From Alphaproteobacteria bacterium (GTDB lineage: Bacteria; Pseudomonadota; Alphaproteobacteria; Caulobacterales; Caulobacteraceae): a stretch of 64,000 nucleotides of DNA. The stretch spans positions 58,975 through 122,974 of the forward strand of contig JAHJOO010000008.1 in assembly GCA_018820275.1 (NCBI GenBank), written 5' to 3'. The notes beneath the pieces were generated by a model. That model saw nothing but the letters and a program-made list of their open reading frames with translations. It did not search any database and had not been told where the DNA came from. The position numbers and the translations under genes are program-made. Numbering within the stretch: position 1 is the first letter of the stretch; each line of letters opens with the position of its first letter. Of the stretch, positions 29,384 through 37,855 are shown in pieces.

Positions 29384-30094
29384 TCACCGCGGCGCGATCA
29401 GCTCCAGCCCCGCCCCCGCCGCCTCGCCCGGGGTCCGGGTCACCACGTCCAGCCGCGCGTCCAGCGTCACGTCCTTCAGCGCCGCCTCCATCAGCGCCGG
29501 CAGGGTCCCGGCGTCCTCCGGCGCCATGCGCACGTCCAGCAGAAAGCCGGGCTCCGGCGCGTCCGCCCAGCGCGCCAGCGCCAGCCACGCCCCCTTCACC
29601 GCCGGCGCGGCGCCCAGCGCCCGCGTCACCCCCTCGACCAGCCCGTCCGGCGTCGTCCCGGGCCGCGCCAGATGCGTCGGCCGGCGCACCCCGTCGATCG
29701 GCGACGGATCGCCCAGCAGGGCCCCGATCGCCGCCGAGCTCCACCGCACCCCGTAGACGTGGCCGGGGTTCAGCACCGCGTCGCGCCCGCGCACCGACTG
29801 CAGCAGGTCGCGCCCGGCAAAGCCCACCGGCGTCGCCTCCGGCAGGGTCGCCGCCACCCGCTCGCGCGCGGTGAACAGGGCCGTGGCCACCGATCCGTCC
29901 TGCCCCCGCCCGGTCACCAGCGTCAGCGGATCGCCCGCCGGGTCCGCCCCCGCCGGCACGCCCGCCCACAGCTCGTGCGCCAGCACCGCGGCCTCGAAGG
30001 CCTGCCGCGCGTCCGCCCCGCCCTCCGTCGCCGCCACCAGCAGGCGTTCGAGGGCGTTCAGCGGGACGAAGTCAGGCGCGGCGGCGGCGGTCAT
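29384..30094 (-). CDS. SseB-family protein
   Basis: The 236-residue protein has an SseB-like N-terminal domain (VATALFTARERVAATLPEA, LLQSVRGRDAVLNPGH) and an SseB C-terminal domain (AVKGAWLALARWADAPEPGF, ALKDVTLDARLDVV). SseB-type proteins were linked to serine sensitivity in E. coli, and their biochemical role is not established. I use the ATG at 30094; the longer open frame begins within the neighbouring gene. The stop is ten bases from that of the convergent methyltransferase. Confidence 0.7.
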   Translation of the reverse strand: MTAAAAPDFVPLNALERLLVAATEGGADARQAFEAAVLAHELWAGVPAGADPAGDPLTLVTGRGQDGSVATALFTARERVAATLPEATPVGFAGRDLLQSVRGRDAVLNPGHVYGVRWSSAAIGALLGDPSPIDGVRRPTHLARPGTTPDGLVEGVTRALGAAPAVKGAWLALARWADAPEPGFLLDVRMAPEDAGTLPALMEAALKDVTLDARLDVVTRTPGEAAGAGLELIAPR

Positions 30095-30126
30095 CGAGCG
30101 GGCTCCGGAAAAAACGAGCGCCCGTC

Positions 30127-30948
30127 CTAGCCCGTCCCCGCGTCGGGCGGAACCGGCGGGTGGCCGTTCTCTTTCAGCCACCGCGCCGCATGCGCCCTCT
30201 GCTCGACCTCCGCCGCGCCGATGCCCTCGCGGGTCACCTCGGCCGGCTTGCCGCCCGTGAAGTCCATCCACAGGCCGAACGCGATCGATACGCCCATCTC
30301 ATGGTCCTGCTGCATGGCCCGCAGGCGCCAGAACTCGTCCTTGACCGGATGGGGCGGGTCGCCGGGGTTCACCCGCATCAGCTCGCCGGCATAGTCGGAG
30401 TCCAGCAGCGCCCGCGCCACGTCCTCCAGCCTGTAGGTTGGCTCCGGCGGCGTCAGCCCCGGGTCCCCGCCGCCGCCCCCGCTCCCCCCGCCGCCCGCGC
30501 CGCGCCCCTGCGCCAGCCGGGCATAGCTCTCGGCCAGCGCGGCCAGCGCCCGCGCCTCGGTCCACAGCCGCCCCCGCATCGCCCGGCCCGAGGCCAGGGT
30601 CGCCTGCCGCGCCAGCCCGGCCGGATCGCCCGTCTCCTCCTCCCCGGTCTCCAGCCCGTCGAACAGACGCGCGGCCGCCGCCTCGGGGCTGTTGCGCCGC
30701 GCCTCTTCCAGCTCGGCCTCGCGCGCCAGCGCCTGCCCGATCGCCTGGGCGTCGCCCCACGCGCGCTTGGTGGCGTTGTGCTGGGTCACCCGCTTGCGGA
30801 TGGCGTGCTCCGACACCCGCCATTTGCGCGCCAGAAAGGGCGCCGTCGCCCCCTCGCGGTAGTCCTTCAGGATCAGCGCCCACGTCTCCCCGCCCAGCCG
30901 GTAATGGGCGGGCCGGTCCGCGGCGGGGACGGGGGAGGGAGCGCTCAT
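30127..30948 (-). CDS. Protein with N-terminal helix-turn-helix, function unknown
   Basis: The 273-residue protein has an N-terminal DNA-binding-like stretch (ILKDYREGATAPFLARKW, VSEHAIRKRVTQHNATKR) resembling the helix-turn-helix of resolvases or small terminase subunits. A helical region with Glu/Ala/Arg follows, then a Gly-rich linker (GRGAGGGGSGGGGGDPG), then a C-terminal domain with a Trp-rich stretch. I do not recognise the full-length family. The ATG at 30948 is preferred over upstream in-frame starts because the N-terminus is then compact. It sits next to the accessory island, but its codon use is like the host's. Confidence 0.6.
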   Translation of the reverse strand: MSAPSPVPAADRPAHYRLGGETWALILKDYREGATAPFLARKWRVSEHAIRKRVTQHNATKRAWGDAQAIGQALAREAELEEARRNSPEAAAARLFDGLETGEEETGDPAGLARQATLASGRAMRGRLWTEARALAALAESYARLAQGRGAGGGGSGGGGGDPGLTPPEPTYRLEDVARALLDSDYAGELMRVNPGDPPHPVKDEFWRLRAMQQDHEMGVSIAFGLWMDFTGGKPAEVTREGIGAAEVEQRAHAARWLKENGHPPVPPDAGTG

Positions 30949-31051
30949 GCCCCGCACCCTGCCGCCGCCCTGCGTCAGTCCCTGTCGCACCCGCCCGAGC
31001 CCCGTTCCCTCCCGCCTTGAGCCCGCCCCCCGCACGCGTCATCCTGCGCCC

Positions 31052-31492
31052 ATGACCGACACGCCCCCGCGCCGCCTGCGCGACCTCCCCGGCCTCGACG
31101 CGCTGGAGCTGGCCGCCCTGATGAAGCCCCGCCTCGCCGACCCGGACCAGCGCCACGACCATCCCCAGGTCGATGAGGCGGCGCAGGCCGCCTTCGGCCT
31201 GACGCTGGATGAGGCGGAGGCCGCCGCCCTGCCCCCCGACTGGCCCGACCATCTGACCCGGCTGGACCGCCGATCCCCCGCCGAACTGGTCGAGGCCTTT
31301 GAACAGGAGGGCTGGGACGTCACCGACGCCAAACGCAAGCCCCTGCGCCTCCTGCCCCTGATGGCCCTGCCGCTGGCGCTGGCGATCCGCGGCGTGGCGG
31401 GGACCCTGCCGTTTCAGCCCGAGCCCGAGGTCAGGTCCACCGACTGGGGCCGCGCGCTGGCGGCGGACGCGAAGCGGTTCAGGAAGGGGTAG
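31052..31492 (+). CDS. Protein of unknown function
   Basis: The 146-residue protein starts MTDTPPRRLRDLPGLDALE and has an acidic first half, with one moderately hydrophobic segment (LLPLMALPLALAIRGVAG) at about 105-122. No known domain is evident. The ATG at 31052 is used because the open frame upstream is Pro/Arg-rich and overlaps the promoter region of the divergent helix-turn-helix gene. It ends six bases before the stop of the convergent methyltransferase-like gene, marking the left edge of the accessory island. Confidence 0.6.
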   Translation: MTDTPPRRLRDLPGLDALELAALMKPRLADPDQRHDHPQVDEAAQAAFGLTLDEAEAAALPPDWPDHLTRLDRRSPAELVEAFEQEGWDVTDAKRKPLRLLPLMALPLALAIRGVAGTLPFQPEPEVRSTDWGRALAADAKRFRKG

Positions 31493-31498
31493 CGGGCC

Positions 31499-32107
31499 TC
31501 ACGCCGCCGCTGCCTCGGTCCATTGCTCGGCCATAGCCTTGGCGATCCCCGGATAGAAGCGAGACCGCTCCTTCCACCGATCCGCCGAAGGCGGCATCCG
31601 ATGAACCCGCGCGTCCCGGCCGCTGACCACGTGCGTCGGAACCAGTGGCGGCAGGTTTCTCAGCCACAGACAGGTCCGCTTCGTCTCGCCGTGCCCGAAC
31701 TGCCACGGCTGGATGCTCTGGGCAAACTCTTGGAAGTTCGCGATCCGCGCCTTGGCGTGCTTGTGCATCACAGGATTCTCTATGGCGACCCGCTCGATGG
31801 GCGCGTTCCAGAAGTCCGAGAACAGGGCCGCCCCCTCTTCCAATTCCGCCCACATCTGCTCGCGCGTCTTGCCCGGCGGCGGCTTGGCCAGCCACCGGAC
31901 GCCCGAGTTGCACAACCGCGTACAGGGCGGGTGCGCCACCATCAGCAGGTCCCACCCGTCGTTCAGCAAGTCGCGCGCATCCCCGACGATATGCCGGTTC
32001 GACCCGTCCTCGCTCGGCAGCAGGTCGCACGACCAAGCGTCGTGGCCCAAGGCGAGGAAGGCGTTCCGCACGATGCCGCTGTACTCACAGGCGACCAGAA
32101 CCCGCAT
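31499..32107 (-). CDS. Small DNA cytosine methyltransferase-like protein (phage type)
   Basis: The 202-residue protein opens MRVLVACEYSGIVRNAF, a SAM-binding motif I, then AHPPCTRLCNSGVRWL with the Pro-Cys of cytosine C5 methyltransferase motif IV at 60-62, and VAIENPV (109-113) in place of the motif VI ENV. It is much shorter than standard C5 methyltransferases and lacks an evident target-recognition domain. Such proteins are frequent in phages and islands; activity is unproven. A TTG start 13 codons upstream is possible, but the ATG begins exactly at the conserved strand. The nearby HNH nuclease makes an R-M relation conceivable. Confidence 0.7.
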   Translation of the reverse strand: MRVLVACEYSGIVRNAFLALGHDAWSCDLLPSEDGSNRHIVGDARDLLNDGWDLLMVAHPPCTRLCNSGVRWLAKPPPGKTREQMWAELEEGAALFSDFWNAPIERVAIENPVMHKHAKARIANFQEFAQSIQPWQFGHGETKRTCLWLRNLPPLVPTHVVSGRDARVHRMPPSADRWKERSRFYPGIAKAMAEQWTEAAAA

Positions 32108-32306
32108 CGCCTGCGCACTGAATGCCGTCACCCTGTCCTCGTCCAAGCCGCCCGTGATGGCCGGACCCGCAGGTCCGCCGTGCGATTCTCAGCCTATAGG
32201 CACTAAGAAAATACCAGGATAGGTTGCGTTCAGTCAGCACTACATTGCTGTGGATTGCACCGGGGATCACATTGACGAGACCAGAACAAATGCGGAACAC
32301 GTTCGC

Positions 32307-32555
32307 ATGGCTGACATCCGAACGGTCCACCTCGCCCGGCACCGCTTCCTCCCCGCCGCCGGCGGCGGGACGGTCTTCTGCGTCATGACCTATGACGGCC
32401 GGGTCCTCGGGGCGCTCGCCTACCTCACGCCCGGCCAGTTCCCCGAGTTCGAGGGCGAGGAGGCGTGGTTCCGGGTCCGCTGGTTTTCAAAGCGGCGTCG
32501 GGAATTTCTGGAACAGATCGAGAGGCCGTCATGGGTCGCGACCGAAAAGAGATAG
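32307..32555 (+). CDS. Small island protein of unknown function
   Basis: The 82-residue ORF starts MADIRTVHLARHRFLPAAGG and ends with a basic tail (WFSKRRREFLEQIERPSW). The frame is open upstream to a GTG at 32250, but the ATG at 32307 is the better start. It resembles no family I know. It is divergent from the methyltransferase-like gene and overlaps the start of the 32-residue membrane peptide. A short imperfect inverted repeat (TGCGG ... CGCA) lies just before its ATG. Confidence 0.5.
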   Translation: MADIRTVHLARHRFLPAAGGGTVFCVMTYDGRVLGALAYLTPGQFPEFEGEEAWFRVRWFSKRRREFLEQIERPSWVATEKR

Positions 32556-32629
32556 CGATGATCGTGGCGCTGATCGTCTGCACGGCGATCCAGATCGCGC
32601 TGATTGTCTGGACGGCAACTGGCCACTAA
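32531..32629 (+). CDS. 32-residue single-pass membrane peptide
   Basis: A short ORF starts at ATG 32531 and stops at TAA 32629. The product has a charged head (MGRDRKEIAM) and one hydrophobic helix (IVALIVCTAIQIALIVWTA), then TGH. It overlaps the end of the preceding gene by 25 bases in another frame and stops 26 bases before the HNH nuclease start. The composition is exactly that of a small membrane protein or type I toxin-like peptide, which a random ORF rarely gives. No strong ribosome site is seen, so translation may be coupled to the upstream gene. Confidence 0.45.
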   Translation: MGRDRKEIAMIVALIVCTAIQIALIVWTATGH

Positions 32630-32655
32630 CCTCCCCCCGCATCTTGGGGGAGCGA

Positions 32656-33570
32656 ATGAAGGGCGTCTTCGACATCAAGGTCGGTTCTCCCTACGGGGAC
32701 CGGCCCAGCGAGCGGTACTACCTCGACAACCGCAAAGATTACGAAGATCTCGCCAAACGAATGGTCGATGACTGGATTATCTATAGAGAATCCAAAAGGA
32801 GTGGCGGCCGCAAAGGCTACGTCGGCGCTGCGCGTGTAATCTCTGTCGACGTGGATGAGCTAGGGCAAAGCTACGCTAAAGTCGGTGATTATATTGCTTT
32901 CGACCCCCCAGTCGCCTTGAGCGACAACGCCGGTCTTTACCGAGAGTCGCTTATTCGGCTTGTTCAGGACTCACGGCACGTTGGCATCACCTTCCAGAAT
33001 CGATCCGTTCGCGAGCTTTCCGACTCGGATTTCGCGTCGATCGTTGCCGATGGGCTCGGGGCGACGCTGTCTCCAGACAGCATGGTCCGCTATGGCGATA
33101 TGTCGCCATGGGTCGACGACCCACAACTTCCAAACCCGATCGGGATCCCCGGCGCTGATTTCGTGCGGCGGGTAGAGACCGCCCTTGTCAGTCGGAAAGT
33201 TCGGAAAGCCAATTTCCGGCGGCTTGTCTGTCGCGCGTACTCCGACACTTGCGCCGTAACCGGCCTTCGAATCATCAACGGTGGCGGTCGATCAGAAGTT
33301 CAAGCGGCCCACATCTGGCCGGTGGAACAAGGGGGGCCAGACGTCATCCAAAACGGCATTGCCCTTTCCGGCACAATGCACTGGCTATTTGACCGCCATC
33401 TACTCTCCATAACCGATGACTACAGGCTGAAGGTCGCTCACAACAGAGTGCCACCAGAACTGCGGAATCTCTTTGAGCGGCAGATGGAGCGAGTTATTCT
33501 ACCGAAGCGCTCGGTTGACTGGCCCCATCCTGAGTATATTCGAATGCGAAGAGAGCACTACGGGCTCTAA
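32656..33570 (+). CDS. HNH endonuclease with N-terminal domain, probable restriction or defence nuclease
   Basis: The 304-residue protein has a C-terminal HNH nuclease of the HNH_2 type: His219 in AAHIWPVEQGG, Asn233 in QNGIALSG and His242 in MHWLFDRHLL, with a conserved CxnC pair (Cys192, Cys199) before it. The first 100 residues (GRKGYVGAARVISVDVD, then GDYIAFDPPV) resemble a PUA/EVE-like fold that in other HNH fusions reads modified bases. That link is inference. A GGGGGAG ribosome site precedes ATG 32656, which fixes the start. Codon use and lower GC differ from the neighbours and suggest horizontal transfer. Confidence 0.85.
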   Translation: MKGVFDIKVGSPYGDRPSERYYLDNRKDYEDLAKRMVDDWIIYRESKRSGGRKGYVGAARVISVDVDELGQSYAKVGDYIAFDPPVALSDNAGLYRESLIRLVQDSRHVGITFQNRSVRELSDSDFASIVADGLGATLSPDSMVRYGDMSPWVDDPQLPNPIGIPGADFVRRVETALVSRKVRKANFRRLVCRAYSDTCAVTGLRIINGGGRSEVQAAHIWPVEQGGPDVIQNGIALSGTMHWLFDRHLLSITDDYRLKVAHNRVPPELRNLFERQMERVILPKRSVDWPHPEYIRMRREHYGL

Positions 33571-33824
33571 CGGCGGAGGAGTCGGCATAGGTCTGTCGGG
33601 GAGTGACCAGCAAACCGCTCTTCGCCCCATGCGCACCCTCGGTCGTAGCAGCAGACCTCGGGACCAAACCACCCATTCAATCAACGCGATAGGTACAACT
33701 AACTGACTCTATTGACAGAATCTACAGGACATCTTAGCTTTCTCTCGCGTCTTGGCGAAGCGGGCCTCGAGTCCGTGGAGCAAGCGACTGAGCAGCCGGG
33801 CAGAGATGTTCGGCTGTCTCTATT

Positions 33825-34640
33825 TTAGCCCAGTCGCTTGATCCCGTCGCGACTGGCGCTAACGGCGGTATTCAATAGCGACTTAGGGATTTCGTCAAAG
33901 AGGGTCCCGAGACCGTACTGTGCCTGCCAGGGCTCGAGTTCGCCGTTTTCAGCCTTAATCTTCAAGAAAGCCGCAAAAGCAATTAGGTCAGCAATTTGTG
34001 TGAACTGGCAATGCTTCGAGTTTTTTTCGTTAGCGTCCTTGAAGAACATACCTAGAGATAAATTCTTAGACGAACGACCATCGCCCCATCCGCCCGACAC
34101 CATACTTCCCGTCGGGAGATGAACTTGGGCCTGCCGATAAAGCTTCCTGTACTCGGGATGTCCTTGATCGAAAAAAACCATTGCGTTGACACCCCGCCTA
34201 TCGCTCTGGGTGCGCATCCGCTGAAGCAAGGCGTACAGAGCTGCCTCCAAACGCGTCTTCCCATACAGCGTGGAAGTCCCGCGGCGGGCAGCGGCTGCCA
34301 TTATCGATCCGGGTAACAGCACTTGATCGAGATTGCGGAGGATCGACCTATAGACTCCGTTGGCCTTCGCTCGGTCGAAGTTGTGCTGACCCTTGAAAAA
34401 GTTCCCTCGACCGGAGATCAGCTTGTTGCCATGAAGCTCCTTCGCTGCCGGAATCTTCACGGCCCGGCTCATCGTGCGACGCCAGTCTCTCGCTACCCCC
34501 AGACGTTCTGGCCACACGATATGCCAATCACCGTCCACCATTCGCATCATCGGAACAGTGATTGCAGCTAGAACGTATGACCTCTGGTCGTTGGACTCAT
34601 CAATGTAGAAAACGTCTATGCCGTTGGGAGCGAGCTTCAT
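33825..34640 (-). CDS. DUF3800 domain protein
   Basis: The 271-residue protein matches the DUF3800 pattern: FYIDESND (Asp14, Glu15), KELHGNK at 67-73, VFFDQG at 155-160 and QIADLIAFAAF at 215-225. The acidic residues suggest an RNase H-like metal site, but no activity is established. DUF3800 proteins are common in mobile and defence islands. The DNA is the most AT-rich of the window, pointing to recent gain. It converges with the HNH nuclease, 254 bases apart; that gap shows no other gene. It lies 69 bases from the lepA stop. Confidence 0.85.
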   Translation of the reverse strand: MKLAPNGIDVFYIDESNDQRSYVLAAITVPMMRMVDGDWHIVWPERLGVARDWRRTMSRAVKIPAAKELHGNKLISGRGNFFKGQHNFDRAKANGVYRSILRNLDQVLLPGSIMAAAARRGTSTLYGKTRLEAALYALLQRMRTQSDRRGVNAMVFFDQGHPEYRKLYRQAQVHLPTGSMVSGGWGDGRSSKNLSLGMFFKDANEKNSKHCQFTQIADLIAFAAFLKIKAENGELEPWQAQYGLGTLFDEIPKSLLNTAVSASRDGIKRLG

Positions 34641-34709
34641 CGCGCAACTGTGACGCTAGTTTTGAAGAGAGTCTACCTAACAGAGCGTTCGCCTTCCGGC
34701 AGCTAGCCC

Positions 34710-36524
<1,815 letters not shown>

Positions 36525-36727
36525 TGTCGGGCGCGGTTAGCATGGGCGGAGCCCGGACGCCACGGCGGGCGACGCGGCGCGACCCTCCGCGTCATGCGCT
36601 GCAACATTACTTTAGCGTAACGGCGTCGCGCCCCCCTTGGGAGATCGGCGGGAAACCTGTAAGGAGCCGCTTGTCAACGACGGTGGACCTCCCCGACCGC
36701 CGTCTCTCCGAACCTTGAGGTGTCTCC

Positions 36728-37855
36728 GTGAAGTTTGCGCGTCGATTGGGCGTCCTGGCCGCCGGGCTCGCGATGCTGAGCGTTCTGGCCGCGTGCGGCG
36801 GCGGCTCCGAGGACGCCTCGGCCAAGGCCGACGAGACCCGGGGCCGCCAGACGGTCACGGCGGCGACGGTACGGCTGGTGAACCTCCCGCGCGTGCTGAC
36901 CGCCTCGGGCAGCGTCTCGCCGTGGGAGGAGGTGCCCGTCGGCGCCGAAACCGGCGGCCTGGTGGCCACGGCCGTCTACGTCGACGAGGGTGCCTACGTC
37001 CGCCAAGGCCAGCCGCTGGTCCAGCTGAACGACTCGGTCCTGCGCGCCCAGGTGCGGCAGCAGGAGGCGCAGGTCGCCACGGCCCGCGCCAACCTGGCCC
37101 GCGACGAGGCCGCCCTGTCGCGGGCGCAGGAACTGAAGGAACGCGGCTACCTGTCGCAGGCCTCTCTGGACACCGCCACGGCCAACCAGCGCGCCGCCGC
37201 CGCCGCCCTGCAGTCGGCCGAGGCCTCGCTCTCGGAGCAGCGCACCCGCCTGTCGCAGACCGTGATCCGCGCGCCGGTGTCGGGTCGCATCATCAGCCGC
37301 AACGTCACCCGCGGCCAGATCGTCCAGGCCGGCGCCGAACTGTTCCGCATGGTCCGCGACGGCCGGCTGGAACTGGACGCCCAGGTGCCCGAGGCCGACC
37401 TGCCTCTGGTGCGTGCGGGCCAGACGGCCACCATCATCTCCGAAGAGGCCGGCTCGGTCGTCGGAACGGTCCGCATCGTGACGCCCGAGGTCGATCCGCA
37501 GACCCGCCTCGGCCTCGCCCGCGTGGCCCTGCCCGCCAACGCGGCGCTGCGCCCCGGGATGTTCGCCCGCGCCGAGATCAACGTCGGCGCCCAGCCTGCC
37601 TTCGTCGTGCCGTCCAGCTCGATCGTCTATCGGGAGGGCAAGGCCGGCGTCTATGTGATCGGGGCCAATGACGCGGTCGCGTTCCGCGCGGTGACCACGG
37701 GTGCCCGACAGGGCGACGATCTGGCCGTCACCGGGCTTCGCGCGGGTGAGCGGGTGGTCGTGTCCGGCGCCGGCTTCCTCGGCGACGGCGACCGGGTCAC
37801 CGTCGGCACGGCCCGCCCCGCCGCCGCGGCCGCCGCTAAGAAGGCCGCCGGCTGA
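36728..37855 (+). CDS. RND efflux periplasmic adaptor subunit
   Basis: The 375-residue membrane-fusion protein links an inner-membrane RND pump to an outer-membrane channel. It has a signal ending LAAC (lipoprotein, Cys22), a lipoyl/biotinyl-type domain (VGAETGGLVATAVYVDEGAYV), a coiled-coil hairpin with repeated Arg/Ala/Glu between about 100 and 170, and a beta-barrel segment (IRAPVSGRIISRNVTRGQ). The start is GTG 36728. Its stop overlaps the start of the RND gene (TGATG), so the two are coupled. No outer-membrane TolC-like gene follows. Confidence 0.93.
   Translation: MKFARRLGVLAAGLAMLSVLAACGGGSEDASAKADETRGRQTVTAATVRLVNLPRVLTASGSVSPWEEVPVGAETGGLVATAVYVDEGAYVRQGQPLVQLNDSVLRAQVRQQEAQVATARANLARDEAALSRAQELKERGYLSQASLDTATANQRAAAAALQSAEASLSEQRTRLSQTVIRAPVSGRIISRNVTRGQIVQAGAELFRMVRDGRLELDAQVPEADLPLVRAGQTATIISEEAGSVVGTVRIVTPEVDPQTRLGLARVALPANAALRPGMFARAEINVGAQPAFVVPSSSIVYREGKAGVYVIGANDAVAFRAVTTGARQGDDLAVTGLRAGERVVVSGAGFLGDGDRVTVGTARPAAAAAAKKAAG

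Noticed and set aside
32291..32307. Inverted repeat TGCGG...CGCA before the small island gene
   Set aside because: Only four paired bases on each side; too weak to call an operator.
32392..32655. N-terminal extension of the HNH nuclease
   Set aside because: It is a shadow of the small island gene in another frame, and GGGGGAG precedes ATG 32656.
33473..33706. 77-codon ORF across the end of the HNH gene
   Set aside because: Low-complexity product, no ribosome site, overlaps a strong gene.
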